Shown in pieces: positions 46,939 to 56,745 of a stretch of 64,000 nt of DNA (positions within the stretch are counted from its first letter, which is position 1; every line of letters starts with the position of its first letter). The translations under genes and the position numbers were made by a program. The notes beneath the pieces are model-generated. The model made no database searches. It was not told where the DNA came from and worked only from the letters and a program-made list of their open reading frames with translations. Source of the stretch: Cryobacterium breve (GTDB lineage Bacteria; Actinomycetota; Actinomycetes; Actinomycetales; Microbacteriaceae); the NCBI RefSeq assembly GCF_027594785.1, contig NZ_CP075584.1, positions 2,480,001 through 2,544,000 of the forward strand, given 5' to 3'.

Positions 46939-47931
46939 CTACCGGAGGGCGGGCATGACCTCGCGTTCGAACAGTTCGATCCCGGAGCGGTCATATGCCG
47001 CCTCGGGAAAGTAGTGGATGGCGTAGCCGAGGCCGCGGTCCTTCATGCCGTTCAGGCGATCGACGATCTGGGCGGGGGTGCCGACGCCTTGCGCGGTTCC
47101 GTTACGGTACTCCGCCATGAACGCCTCAGCACCCGGGGCGCCGAGGTAGGGCGTCACGCGGGCTTCGATGGCGTCGAGCCGGTCGGCGACCTCCGCTTCC
47201 GTCTCCCCGATCACGGTGTTGTAGTTGGCCGACCGGGTGATGGCGCCGAAGTCCGTTCCCAGGGCGGCGCAGTGCGCAGCGAGCAGTTCGCTCTTGTGGG
47301 TGAAGCCCTCGGGTGAACCGTCGAAGTTCGTGTAGTTCGCGTATTGGGCCGCGATTCGCAGTGTCACCTTTTCGCCGCCCCCTGCGATCCAGATCGGGAT
47401 GCCGCCGTCCTGCAGGGGGAGCGGGCGCACGATCGCGCCGTCCACCTGGTAGTGCGCGCCGTCGAGGGTCGCAGTGCCGGTGGTCCAGGCCTGGCGCATG
47501 ATCTCGACACCCTCCTCCAGTCGGGCCAGCCGCTCGCCGGGGCGGGGGAAACCGTAGCCGTATGCCCGCCACTCGTGCTCGTACCAGCCGGCGCCGATTC
47601 CCATCTCGACGCGGCCGCCGGAGATGATGTCGATCGTCGCTGCGACCTTCGCGAGGTAGGCCGGGTTCCGGTAGCTCATGCACGTGCACATCTGGCCGAG
47701 GCGCACCCGACTGGTCGTGGCCGCGAACGCGCTCATCAGGGTCCACGCCTCGTGGGTGGCCTGCTCGCTCGGAACGGGAACGGTGTGGAAGTGGTCGTAC
47801 ACCCAGATCGATTCCCAGTCGGCGGCATCCGCGTGGGATGCGAGGCCGCTCATCGTGGCCCACTGGCTGGCCGGATCGATGCCCACAAGATCGTGACGCC
47901 AGCCCTGGGGTATGAAGAGTCCGAATCGCAT
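46939..47931 (-). CDS. LLM-class F420-dependent oxidoreductase
   Basis: This 330-residue luciferase-like (TIM barrel) flavin or F420-dependent enzyme begins with the M-R-F-G-L-F-I-P-Q-G-W motif. It contains the W-V-Y-D-H-F-H segment near 43-49, the G-Q-M-C-T-C-M-S-Y-R-N-P strand and the G-I-G-A-G-W-Y-E-H-E-W motif typical of the F420 group. The substrate is unknown. It is divergent from the LacI-type regulator at 48083, with two operators in the gap, so it may be under that repressor. Confidence 0.88.
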   Translation of the reverse strand: MRFGLFIPQGWRHDLVGIDPASQWATMSGLASHADAADWESIWVYDHFHTVPVPSEQATHEAWTLMSAFAATTSRVRLGQMCTCMSYRNPAYLAKVAATIDIISGGRVEMGIGAGWYEHEWRAYGYGFPRPGERLARLEEGVEIMRQAWTTGTATLDGAHYQVDGAIVRPLPLQDGGIPIWIAGGGEKVTLRIAAQYANYTNFDGSPEGFTHKSELLAAHCAALGTDFGAITRSANYNTVIGETEAEVADRLDAIEARVTPYLGAPGAEAFMAEYRNGTAQGVGTPAQIVDRLNGMKDRGLGYAIHYFPEAAYDRSGIELFEREVMPALR

Positions 47932-48021
47932 GAACAGAGCCTACGCCGGGAGGGTGCGACGGGGCGGGGTTCCGGCCTGTTCCGATCGGCAGTTGACAGC
48001 GCAGCCGACACCGTCTTAGGA

Positions 48022-48049
48022 TGGAAACGTTTCCATGGAATCGTTTCCA
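48022..48049. promoter_or_regulatory. Two abutting LacI-type operators
   Basis: TGGAAACGTTTCCA (48022-48035) is a perfect 14-bp palindrome, followed directly by TGGAATCGTTTCCA (48036-48049) with one asymmetric base. An identical copy of the first lies before the second LacI gene (58632-58645). They lie between the LLM gene and lacI, and fit autoregulation. Confidence 0.9.
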
Positions 48050-48082
48050 CGACGCACGACCCGATCACACAATGAGGTGAGC

Positions 48083-49171
48083 ATGATGAACGCGATCACG
48101 ATCCGCGAGGTCGCAGCGCTCGCCGGCGTCTCCGTCGCCACCGCCTCCCGGGTGCTCTCCGGCAACCCGGCCACGTCGCCGACCTCGAGGGCACGCGTTG
48201 CCTCGGCCGCTGCGGAACTCGACTTCCGGCCGAACGCCCAGGCCCGCGCGCTGCGCGGAGCCCGGACGAACGCCCTCGGCCTCCTGGTTTCCGACGTGCG
48301 GAACCCCTTCTTCGCCGACCTCGCCCACACCGTGGAACAGGCGGCCAACCTGCACGGCTTCGTGACCCTGCTCGGCAATGCCAACGAAAGCGCCGACCAG
48401 CAGGACCGGTACCTCGACACCCTGATCTCGCGGAGGGTCGACGGCATCATCCTCGCCCCCGTCGGGGCGGAGAGCGACAGCATCCGCGCGCTCATCGCCC
48501 GCGAGATCCCCACCGTCTTCGTCGACCGCACGATCGCGGGCATGGACGCGCCGAGCGTGACGACGGACGGAACCGCCGGCATCCGCCAGGCCGTTGAGCA
48601 CCTCGCGGCAGGCGGCCACACCCGGATCGGCTACATCTCCGGCCCGCAGGCCAGCTCGACCGGTCGCGACCGGTTCGCCGCGTTCACCCGGTGCGTCACC
48701 GAGAACGGCCTGAGTGCCGACCCCGCACTCGTCTACTTCGGCGACTACCAGGCGGCAAGCGGCTCGGCCGGAGTGCACGCCCTGCTTGACCTCAGCGAGC
48801 CGCCGACCGCCCTGCTCGTCGCCGACAGCCTGATGGCCGTCGGCGCCATCGCCGGCCTGCACGACCGCGGGGTGCGGCTCGGCGTCGACCTCGCCATGGT
48901 CGCCTTCGACGACGTCGAGTGGTTCGCGCTGCTCAACCCCGCCCTGAGCGTCATCTCGCACAGCGTCGCGGAGATGGGCCGTACCGCCGTCGACCTCCTG
49001 CTTCAGGTCATCGACGGAGGCACCCCTGCCTCGGTCGTGCTGCCGAGCGAACTGATCGTTCGGGCGTCGTCAGCACCCACCGGAACACCGGCACCACCGT
49101 CGAGCCCGCCCACCCCGCCCACCCCGTTCGCGGCACCCACAGCCAGTCATAACAGCGTAAGGACGCACTGA
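48083..49171 (+). CDS. rbsR: LacI-family regulator of the ribose operon
   Basis: This 362-residue transcription factor has an N-terminal helix-turn-helix (I-R-E-V-A-A-L-A-G-V-S-V-A-T-A-S-R-V-L) and a periplasmic-binding-protein-like sensor domain. An unusual Pro/Thr/Ser-rich tail of about 30 residues lies at the C-terminus. It opens the rbsACBKD operon, and the gap to rbsA is one base. Ribose or ribose-5-phosphate is the expected effector, an inference from context. It is highly similar to the protein at 58681 over the whole core. ATG 48083 follows GAGGTGA. Confidence 0.9.
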   Translation: MMNAITIREVAALAGVSVATASRVLSGNPATSPTSRARVASAAAELDFRPNAQARALRGARTNALGLLVSDVRNPFFADLAHTVEQAANLHGFVTLLGNANESADQQDRYLDTLISRRVDGIILAPVGAESDSIRALIAREIPTVFVDRTIAGMDAPSVTTDGTAGIRQAVEHLAAGGHTRIGYISGPQASSTGRDRFAAFTRCVTENGLSADPALVYFGDYQAASGSAGVHALLDLSEPPTALLVADSLMAVGAIAGLHDRGVRLGVDLAMVAFDDVEWFALLNPALSVISHSVAEMGRTAVDLLLQVIDGGTPASVVLPSELIVRASSAPTGTPAPPSSPPTPPTPFAAPTASHNSVRTH

Positions 49172-49172
49172 A

Positions 49173-50800
49173 ATGAATCCACAACCCTTGGTCACCCTGC
49201 AGAACGTGGGCAAGACCTTCGGCCAGGTGACCGTCATCAAGGACGTCACCGTGAGCGTCTACGCCGGCCACGTACAGGTGCTCCTCGGCGAGAACGGCGC
49301 CGGAAAATCCACGCTGATCAAGATGATGGCCGGCGTCTACCAGCCCGATGCCGGCCACATCGTCGTCGACGGCGCCATCGTGACACTCCCGACGACCCGC
49401 GCGGCGGAGGACCTCGGCATCGCCACCATCCACCAGGAGCCTCAACCTCGTGCCGACCATGAGCGTCGCCGAGAACGTGATGCTCGGGCGGATGCCGACC
49501 AGGCACGGCATGGTCGACCGGCGCGCCCTCCGCAACCGGGCGCGTGCCGCCCTCGCCCTGATCGGCCTCGACGTCGACGTGGACACCCCGGTCGGCGAGC
49601 TCGGCATCGCCAAGCAGCAGCCTCGTCGAGATCGCCAAGGCGCTCAGCATCAACGCGCGCATCCTCATCCTCGACGAGCCGACCGCAGCACTCACCCGGC
49701 ACGAGACCCAGGCCCTCTTCGCCGTGATGGCCGACCTCCGGCGTCGCGGCGTCGCGATGCTCTTCATCAGCCACCACCTCGACGAGATCGCCGAGGTCGG
49801 CGACACGGTCACAGTGCTGCGCGACGGCGAGTTCGTCGCAGAGGTGCCGGCCTCGACGCCGGAAGCGGAGCTGGTGCGGCTCATGGTCGGCCGCAACATC
49901 GAGGACCAGTTCCCCCGCCGCGCCCCCGTGCTCGCCGAGCCTGCCGAGATCCTCGCGGTCGAGAAGCTCAGCGCGCACGGCTCCTTCAGCGACGTGAGCT
50001 TCACCGTGCACGCCGGCGAGGTGCTCGGCATCGCCGGACTCGTCGGCGCCGGGCGCACCGAACTGATCCGGGCGATCGCAGGTGTCGACCACTACGACTC
50101 CGGCACCGTCGTGGTGCGCGGACACCGGCTTCCGAAGGGCAATATCCCGGCCGCGATCGCCGCGGGCATCGGCCACGTGCCCGAGGACCGCAAGGGACAG
50201 GGGCTCGTGCTCGGAGCATCCGTCAACGACAACCTCGGTTACGCGACACTCGCGTCGACCGCCCGCCTCGGGCTCGCGGACTTCACCGGCCAGCGGCGCA
50301 GGGCCCAGGCCGTCGCCGAGAAGCTCCGCATCCGGATGCACACCATCGACCAGCCCGTCGGAGCGCTCTCCGGCGGCAACCAGCAGAAGGCGGTCTTCGG
50401 CCGCTGGATCATCGCCGCCTCGACCGTGCTGCTGCTCGACGAGCCCACCCGCGGAGTCGACGTCGGCGCCAAGGTCGAGATCTACGAACTGATGAACGCG
50501 ATCACGGATGCCGGTGGTGCGATCGTCATGGTCTCGAGCGAACTCCCCGAGGTCCTCGGCATGAGCGACCGCATCCTCGTGATGCGGGACGGTCGGATCG
50601 CCGGCGAGCTCAGCGCCGCCGACGCCACCCAGGACGCCGTGATGACCCTCGCCGCCCGGGAAGCGGGCAGCACCCAGATCGACGCCATCGTCGACGACAT
50701 CGAATCCAACGAACCGACCAGCGAACCGATCAGCACAACGACCGACGGCGACCTCGCCGCCGTCACCCCAGACAACGCACCGACCCACGAGAAGGAATGA
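49173..50800 (+). CDS. rbsA: Ribose ABC importer ATPase RbsA, two +1 frameshifts (near 49440 and 49621)
   Basis: This sugar-importer ATPase of about 541 residues has two nucleotide-binding domains. The first has G-E-N-G-A-G-K-S-T at 39-47 and a weak signature (A-K-Q-Q); the second has the degenerate Walker A G-L-V-G-A-G-R-T-E and A-L-S-G-G-N-Q-Q. The frame breaks twice, at GAGCCTC (49437-49443) and CAGCCTC (49618-49624). Restoring GAGCTC and CAGCTC gives H-Q-E-L-N-L-V-P-T-M-S-V and K-Q-Q-L-V-E-I-A-K-A-L. Downstream rbsC begins after its stop. Confidence 0.94.
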
Positions 50801-50805
50801 CACTG

Positions 50806-51777
50806 ATGTCCACGACTACCCTGGCCGCGCCGCGCCGCCGCGTCGACTACAAGAAATTCCTTGCCAACAACGGAGCGCTCGTCGGTCTCGTCGTGTTGTG
50901 CCTCGCCCTCTTCATCGCCACCCCGGACTTCCTGACCGGGCAGAACCTGCTCAACATCGGCATCCAGGTCTCCACCGTCGCCGTGCTCGCATTCGGAATG
51001 ACCTTCGTCATCGTCGCGGGCGGCATCGACCTGTCGGTCGGCGCGGTCGCCGCCCTGGCCGCCATGGTGTCGAGCTGGCTCTTCGTGGCCGCCGGGCTTC
51101 CCGGCTGGCTCACCCTGCTCGGCGGGCTCGCGACCGGGCTCCTCGCCGGGATGGTCAACGGCCTCGCGAACGCCTACGGCAAGCTGCCCTCGTTCATCGC
51201 GACCCTCGCCATGCTGAGCGTCGCGCGCGGCCTCACCCTCGTCATCTCCGACGGCCGCCCGATCAAGACGGCGCCGGAGGTCTCCTTCCTCGGCGGAAAC
51301 CTCGGGCCCGTCCCGATGCCGATCGTCGTGCTCCTCCTCTCGGCCATCGTCGCCTCCTTCGTGCTCAACCGCACGGTGATCGGGCGGTCGATGTACGCGG
51401 TCGGCGGCAACGCCGAGGCCGCTCGCCTGTCCGGGCTGCCGGTGAAGCGCATCCTCGTCACCGTCTTCGCGCTCGCCGGCCTGTTCGCGGCGCTCGCCGG
51501 GCTCCTCCTCGCCGGGCGGCTCGACTCCGCGCAGCCCCAGGCCGCGGCGGGTTACGAGCTCGACGCCATCGCGGCCGTCGTCATCGGTGGCGCGTCGCTC
51601 TCGGGCGGCCTCGGCAAGATCTCGGGAACCTTCGTCGGCGCGCTCGTGCTCGTCGTCATCCGCAACGGCCTCAACCTCCTGAACGTCACCTCGTTCTGGC
51701 AGCAGGTCGTCATCGGCCTCGTGATCGCCCTCGCCGTCGGCGTCGACGTGCTGCGCCGCAAGACGCGCAACAGCTGA
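50806..51777 (+). CDS. rbsC: Ribose ABC importer permease RbsC
   Basis: This 323-residue membrane protein of the BPD_transp_2 family has about eight to ten helices. The family segments G-G-I-D-L-S-V-G near 74 and G-G-A-S-L-S-G-G-L-G-K near 260 face the ATPase. ATG 50806 is preferred to ATG 50797, because AAGGA at 50792-50796 is adjacent to the first but well spaced from the second. It follows rbsA directly in the operon. Confidence 0.94.
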   Translation: MSTTTLAAPRRRVDYKKFLANNGALVGLVVLCLALFIATPDFLTGQNLLNIGIQVSTVAVLAFGMTFVIVAGGIDLSVGAVAALAAMVSSWLFVAAGLPGWLTLLGGLATGLLAGMVNGLANAYGKLPSFIATLAMLSVARGLTLVISDGRPIKTAPEVSFLGGNLGPVPMPIVVLLLSAIVASFVLNRTVIGRSMYAVGGNAEAARLSGLPVKRILVTVFALAGLFAALAGLLLAGRLDSAQPQAAAGYELDAIAAVVIGGASLSGGLGKISGTFVGALVLVVIRNGLNLLNVTSFWQQVVIGLVIALAVGVDVLRRKTRNS

Positions 51778-51841
51778 CCGCTACTACTCCACCGGCACCC
51801 TTTCCCCTTCCCCTCCATCGCTCAACCCAAAGGAATACACA

Positions 51842-52787
51842 ATGAAGTCGTCCTCTTTCCGCAGAATCGCCGCCGTCACCACCGCAGCCGCCCTCATCCT
51901 CGTCGGCACGACCGCGTGCGGCCGGGGCGGCGGGGACTCGGCATCCGGCACCAAGATCGTGCTGGCCGTCTCCACCCTGAACAACCCGTTCTTCGTCGAG
52001 GCTCCGCGACGGCGCCCAGGCCGCCGCAACCGCCGCCGGCCTCCAGCTCAACATCGTGGATGCCCAGAACGACTCGGCGACCCAGGCCAACCAGCTGGCC
52101 ACGGCCGCGTCGAGCGGGGCCAAGCTCGTCATCGTCAACCCCGTCGACTCGGATGCCGCCGGCTCGGCGGTCAAGGCGCTCAACACCTCGAACATCCCGG
52201 TCATCGCCGTCGACCGCACCGTCAACGGCGCAACCGTCGCCTCCCTCGTCGCGAGCGACAACGTCGCCGGCGGCAAGCAGGCCGCGATCGAGCTCGCGAC
52301 CGCCATGGGCGAGAAGGGCAGCGTCATCGACCTGCAGGGTGTCTCCGGAACCAGCGCGAGCCGCGACCGCGGGGCCGGCTTCGAGGAGGGCATGAAGGCA
52401 TACCCGAACATCACCGTCGTGGCCAAGCAGACCGCCAACTTCGACCGCGCGACCGCACTCGACGTGACGACGAACCTGCTCCAGGCCCACCCTGAGGTGA
52501 CCGGCGTCTTCGCCGAGAACGACGAGATGGCCCTCGGCGCCGTGCAGGCGCTCGGATCCCGCGCCGGGACCGACATCAAGGTCGTCGGCTTCGACGGAAC
52601 CACCGACGGACTCGCCGCGATCACGGCCGGCACCCTCGCCGCCACGATCGCCCAGCAGCCCGCCGAACTCGGCAAGCTCGCCATTGAACTGGCCGTCAAG
52701 ACGCTCGCCGGCGAAAAGGTCGACGCGACCGTCCCCGTCGAGGTCGTCACCGTCACGAAGACGAACGTGGGCGACTTCACCAAGTGA
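51842..52787 (+). CDS. rbsB: Ribose-binding lipoprotein RbsB, +1 frameshift near 52002
   Basis: This substrate-binding protein of about 314 residues delivers ribose to RbsAC. It has a basic N-terminus, a hydrophobic stretch and a probable lipoprotein cysteine in G-T-T-A-C-G near residue 26 (the lipobox is not canonical). The first strand reads [15 protein letters not shown], typical of type I sugar-binding proteins, and G-F-D-G-T-T-D-G appears near the end. The frame breaks at GAGGCTC (52000-52006); GAGCTC restores F-F-V-E-L-R-D-G-A-Q. Confidence 0.93.
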
Positions 52788-53723
52788 GTTCCTTCACCCC
52801 GACCGCTGACGGCGGCCCGATCGTCGTCGTCGGATCGATCAACATCGACCAGCTCATGGTCGTCGAACGGCACCCCACGCCAGGCGAAACACTGATGGCG
52901 GTGTCGATGGAGTTCCTGCCCGGGGGCAAGGGCGCCAATCAGGCCGTCGCGGCCGCCCGGCTCGGCGCACATGTCAGCCTCGTCGGGGCCATCGGGACGG
53001 ACCCGGTCGCCGGGCTGGCGACCGTGCTCCTCCAGCGAGCCTGCGGTCGACATGTCCGCCGTGTCTGTCATCGACGGCCCGACCGGCCTCGCCCTCGTCA
53101 CCGTGGCCGACGACGGGGAGAACACCATCGTCGTCGTCCCCGGCGCGAACGCGGCCGTGGGGGAGAACCTCGTCGGGGCCGCCGCCGACCTCATCGCGCG
53201 GGCATCCGTCGTCGTGCTGCAGGGTGAGATCCCCGCCGCCGGAATCGAAGCGGCCGCCCGCCTCGCCACCGGCCGGGTCGTGCTCAACCTCGCTCCGGTG
53301 ATCACGGTCGACCCCGACACGATCCGGCGTGCCGACCCGCTCGTCGTCAACGAGCACGAGGCCGCACTGGTCCTCGCGCTCGTCGATCCCGGCGCCGACA
53401 TCCCCGGCGAGGACGCCGAACTCGTGGCCAGGCTCCGCGCCTGGGGCGTTCCCGCCGTGGTGCTGACCAGGGGAGAACAGGGTGCGATCTGCTCCGATTC
53501 CCTCGGCACGACCACGGTCCCTTCGCCCCGGGTCGCCGCGGTGGACTCCTCCGGCGCCGGCGATGCCTTCGTCGGGGCGCTGAGCGGGCGGCTCGCCGCC
53601 GGCTCCAGTCTCCTCGACGCCGTGCGCCTCGCGGTCCGGGTCGGCGCGTTCGCCGTGCGCACGCTCGGCACGCAGCAGTCGTACCCCGGCGCGGACGACG
53701 AACTGCCCGAGGTGAAGAAGTGA
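52784..53723 (+). CDS. rbsK: Ribokinase, +1 frameshift near 53040
   Basis: This PfkB-family kinase of about 312 residues phosphorylates ribose. The N-terminal motif G-S-I-N-I-D near 17-22 and G-G-K-G-A-N-Q-A near 47-54 bind ribose; the C-terminal D-S-S-G-A-G-D-A-F has the catalytic Asp. The frame breaks at GAGCCTG (53037-53043); GAGCTG restores Q-R-A-A-V-D-M-S-A-V. GTG 52784 overlaps the rbsB stop by four bases (GTGA). Confidence 0.93.
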
Positions 53724-54103
53724 AGCGGACCGGCATCCTGAATGCCGACCTCTGCGGAGCCCTCGCCCGCCTCGGGCACACCGACCTGGTCCTCCTGGCC
53801 GATTGCGGCATGCCGATCCCCGCCGGGGTTCCCGTGATCGACCTCGCTCTCGTCCACGGTATTCCGCGGTTCGAGCAGGTTCTCGATGCCCTGACCAGCG
53901 AGATGGTGTTCCAGCACTGCATCGCCGCAGAGGAAGCGAAGGGCGCCCCGGCGGGTGCGTGGCTGGCCGCGCGCTTCGACGGGATCGAGTACATCAGCCA
54001 CGAGGAACTCAAGGCGCTCTCCGCGTCGGCCAAGCTGTTCATCCGCACGGGCGAGGCCACGCCGTACGCGAATGCGGCCCTGGTCTGCGGGGTGTCGTTC
54101 TGA
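53720..54103 (+). CDS. rbsD: D-ribose pyranase
   Basis: This 127-residue mutarotase interconverts beta-pyran and beta-furan ribose, supplying the form used by ribokinase. The catalytic His20 lies in L-A-R-L-G-H-T-D, and the C-terminal segment I-R-T-G-E-A-T-P-Y-A-N is characteristic. GTG 53720 overlaps the rbsK stop by four bases. This is the last gene of the operon, followed by a terminator. Confidence 0.96.
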   Translation: MKRTGILNADLCGALARLGHTDLVLLADCGMPIPAGVPVIDLALVHGIPRFEQVLDALTSEMVFQHCIAAEEAKGAPAGAWLAARFDGIEYISHEELKALSASAKLFIRTGEATPYANAALVCGVSF

Positions 54104-54149
54104 GCCACGGCTCGGGAGATCGACGTGGTGCACCGAAACGGCCACACTG

Positions 54150-54183
54150 AAGGGGCCGGGGAAATCTCCCCGGCCCCTTTTCT
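54150..54183 (+). terminator. Terminator of the ribose operon
   Basis: AAGGGGCCGGGGA and its complement form a 13-bp stem around AATC (54150-54179), followed by TTTTC. It lies 46 bp after rbsD. Confidence 0.93.
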
Positions 54184-54219
54184 CCACCCCATCGGTTGTG
54201 CCCGGCAGAGGATCAACGC

Positions 54220-55365
54220 ATGAAGTTCGTTCTGGCACCCGACTCCTTCAAGGAATCGATGACCGCGGCGGAGGCCGTGGTCGCGATGGAACGCGGCATC
54301 CGCTCGGTGCTGCCGGATGCCGTCTGCATCGCCGCTCCGATGGCCGACGGCGGCGAAGGCACGGCCGAAGCCCTCGTGGCCGCGCTCGGCGGCACCCTCG
54401 TCACGGCCGAGGTGCCGGATGCTCTTGGACGGATGGTGCCGGCCCGCTACGGGTACGTCGCCGCAGAGGAGCTCGCGATCATCGAGATCGCCGCGGCCGC
54501 CGGCATCCACCTCGTCGCGGTCGCCGACCGTGATCCCCGGATCGCGAGCACCTTCGGGGTCGGCCGGCTGATCACAGACGCGCTCGACCGGGGCGCACGC
54601 CGGTTCATCGTCGGGCTCGGCGGATCGGTCACCAACGACGGCGGTGCGGGCATGCTGCAGGCGCTCGGGGCGAGGCTCCTCGACGTCGACGGCGCCGAGC
54701 TGCCCCGCGGAGGCGCAGCCATTGCCCGCCTTGCCCGGATCGACCTGACCGGGTTCGATCCGCGACTCGCGGGCGCGACCTTCCGGATCGCGTGCGACGT
54801 GACCAACCCGTTGCTCGGCCGGAGTGGCGCCAGTCGGGTGTTCGGACCCCAGAAGGGTGCGGATGAGTCGGCCGTCGCCGAGCTCGACGCCGCCCTGGGC
54901 GTCTTCGCCTCCGTCGTCCTGGCGACGACGGGGCGCGAGGTCGCCACGGTCGCAGGGGCCGGAGCCGCCGGCGGGCTTGGAGCGGCCTTCCTCGCCTTCT
55001 TCGACAGCATGATGCAGCGCGGCGTGGATGTCGTGATGGAGGCCGCTCACCTCTCCGAGTCGATGGCGGGAGCCGACTTCGTGTTCACGGGGGAGGGCAG
55101 CATCGATGCCCAGACCCTCGGCGGGAAGACCCCGCTCGGCGTCGCGGAGACCGCGGCCAGGCACGGCGTGCCCGTGATCGCCTTCGCCGGCCGGGTCGGG
55201 GAGGGCGCCGAGGCGCTCTATGAGCACGGGTTCGCCGCCCTCGTTCCGATCGTGCCGGGCGTCTGTACCTTGGCGGAGGCGCTCGCCGCCGGCGCAGCCA
55301 ACCTCGAGCAGGCCGTTGCGACGACCTGCCGCCTGCTCACGGTTCCGAAGCACGCCGGACCCTAG
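54220..55365 (+). CDS. glxK: Glycerate 2-kinase (GarK/GlxK family)
   Basis: This 381-residue kinase makes phosphoglycerate from D-glycerate. The N-terminus L-A-P-D-S-F-K-E-S and the M-A-D-G-G-E-G-T motif near 45-52 are diagnostic, as are G-L-G-G-S-V-T-N-D-G-G-A-G near 133 and F-T-G-E-G-S-I-D near 289. ATG 54220 has no clear ribosome site. It stands alone between the ribose operon terminator and a convergent mutase gene; the symbol is by family similarity. Confidence 0.92.
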   Translation: MKFVLAPDSFKESMTAAEAVVAMERGIRSVLPDAVCIAAPMADGGEGTAEALVAALGGTLVTAEVPDALGRMVPARYGYVAAEELAIIEIAAAAGIHLVAVADRDPRIASTFGVGRLITDALDRGARRFIVGLGGSVTNDGGAGMLQALGARLLDVDGAELPRGGAAIARLARIDLTGFDPRLAGATFRIACDVTNPLLGRSGASRVFGPQKGADESAVAELDAALGVFASVVLATTGREVATVAGAGAAGGLGAAFLAFFDSMMQRGVDVVMEAAHLSESMAGADFVFTGEGSIDAQTLGGKTPLGVAETAARHGVPVIAFAGRVGEGAEALYEHGFAALVPIVPGVCTLAEALAAGAANLEQAVATTCRLLTVPKHAGP

Positions 55366-55388
55366 CTCCCGGCAGCCGCTCCCTGGGC

Positions 55389-55445
55389 CGAGTTGCGGAT
55401 AAAACACCTTCCGTGAGCGCGGGAGGGTGCTTTCTCCGCAACTCG
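55389..55445. terminator. Imperfect palindrome between convergent genes
   Basis: Eleven-base arms CGAGTTGCGGA and TCCGCAACTCG (55389-55399, 55435-55445) enclose a second imperfect stem (ACACCTTCC with GGAGGGTGC). It has T-rich and A-rich strands near the centre. It could terminate transcripts from both sides. Confidence 0.55.
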
Positions 55446-55450
55446 AGGGG

Positions 55451-56252
55451 CTAGGTGCCGCCGTCGGCGGTGAGCCGGGCCGCGGCGGGCAGTGCGGCGG
55501 CGGAGTCGAGGTAGTGGCCGCCGGCCGAGAGCGGGTGCCGCGGGAGCACGCCCGCCGGGGTGGGTTGCTGCGCGAGGTCGGCGGCCGTGAAGCGATAGAC
55601 GAGCGGATGCCCGGTCGGGAGATTGAGCCGGTGGATCGCGTGGTCGTCGAGGCCGTCCAGCAGCGCGCAGTAGGCCCGGAGCGAGTTTCCGTGGGCGACG
55701 ACGAGGACGGTCTGGCCGAGGCGGAGGCGAGGAACCACCTGTTCGGCATGGAAACGGCCGACCCTCGCCATGACGTGGCTGAGCGCTTCGGTGCGGGTCA
55801 GGGCTTCGGCCGGGAGCCCGCGGAACAGGGCCGAATCGCGCGCGGCCGCGAAGGCCTCATCGTCGAGGGGCGGCGGGGCGGTGTTCACCGACCGGCGCCA
55901 GGCCAGGAACTGGGCCTCACCGAATTCCGCACGCACGTCGGCCTTCGAACGACCGGTCAGGGCGCCGTAATTGCGCTCGTTGAGCCGCCAGTCGGCCAGC
56001 GGGGCCGCGGGGCGGGGGCGCAGGCTCCTCGGCCAGGATCTCGGCCGTTCGCCGGGCCCGCTGGAGGGACGACGTGAACACCACGTCGGGGTGCAGGTTC
56101 GCCGCGGAAAGGAGTTCCGCGGCAGACCGGGCCTCCGCAGCCCCCTGATCGGACAGCGGCGCGTCGAGGATCCCGGTGAACAGGCCGGAGGCATTCGCCG
56201 TGCTCTCGCCGTGCCGGAGGAGCACGAGGGGACCGGGAGTGCGGGTGCTCAC
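55451..56252 (-). CDS. gpmA: 2,3-bisphosphoglycerate-dependent phosphoglycerate mutase family, +1 frameshift near 56023
   Basis: This phosphoglycerate mutase of about 266 residues interconverts 3- and 2-phosphoglycerate in glycolysis. The catalytic R-H-G-E-S-T-A-N is at 13-20, with N-E-R-N-Y-G-A-L-T-G-R and the second His in V-V-A-H-G-N-S-L-R-A. Some loops are shorter or altered relative to E. coli GpmA, so a paralogue with other activity is possible. The frame breaks at plus-strand CAGGCTC (56021-56027); GAGCTG restores L-A-E-E-L-R-P-R-P. GTG 56252 is the start. Confidence 0.86.
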
Positions 56253-56295
56253 TGGCCTGTCCTCTCGGCGTTCCGACCGGGACGCTCCTGTCAGG

Positions 56296-56598
56296 CTATC
56301 GCTCGCCCCGCCCGGCCCTGCCAGGCGCGGCGTCGGCCGGGCGTTCGCTCGGCGTGGCGTTCTCGGTGAGGCGTTGGAAGAGCAGGTCGCGCTGCTGGTC
56401 GGTGAGCTTGGCGAAGGCCTCGGTGTGCACCTGTTCGATGGTTTCCGGCGGCGCCGTGCGCAACAGGTACTGGTAGCGCTCGACGGCGATCTCGTCATCG
56501 GTCCGCTGCGGGCTGGCGCCACGCGTGGTGGGTGCGGTGCGGGCCTGCGACGTTGTGCCCTGTTCGTCGCGGCCGAAGAGGCGGTCGAGGAATCCCAT
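56296..56598 (-). CDS. Small hypothetical protein with amphipathic N-terminus
   Basis: The product is 100 residues. It opens with M-G-F-L-D-R-L-F-G-R, an amphipathic helix typical of small actinobacterial proteins that lie against the membrane. A helical core with V-E-R-Y-Q-Y-L-L-R-T and Q-Q-R-D-L-L-F-Q-R-L-T-E-N follows, then a Pro/Ala/Arg tail. I do not know the function. GAGCAC lies eight bases before ATG 56598. It ends 43 bp before the mutase start. Confidence 0.65.
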   Translation of the reverse strand: MGFLDRLFGRDEQGTTSQARTAPTTRGASPQRTDDEIAVERYQYLLRTAPPETIEQVHTEAFAKLTDQQRDLLFQRLTENATPSERPADAAPGRAGRGER

Positions 56599-56745
56599 GG
56601 TGTGCTCCTGGAAAGTCGGGTATTCGAGGTGGCTCGTCGATCGGTGCCGTCCACGATGCCAGCCCGGGCTGGGTATGCACTGGGCTTCCGGCATGCTCTC
56701 CGGGCGGCGGCTCCCGGACCGGCGGCGATGATGAATGATGGAGGC

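Noticed and set aside
49173-53723. Reading the split ribose genes as separate short genes or pseudogenes
   Set aside because: Each break has the AGCT insertion signature and both halves fit one family protein, so one gene each is the better reading.
53720-54183. A second small gene antisense to rbsD
   Set aside because: No start signal or family features; rbsD is unambiguous.
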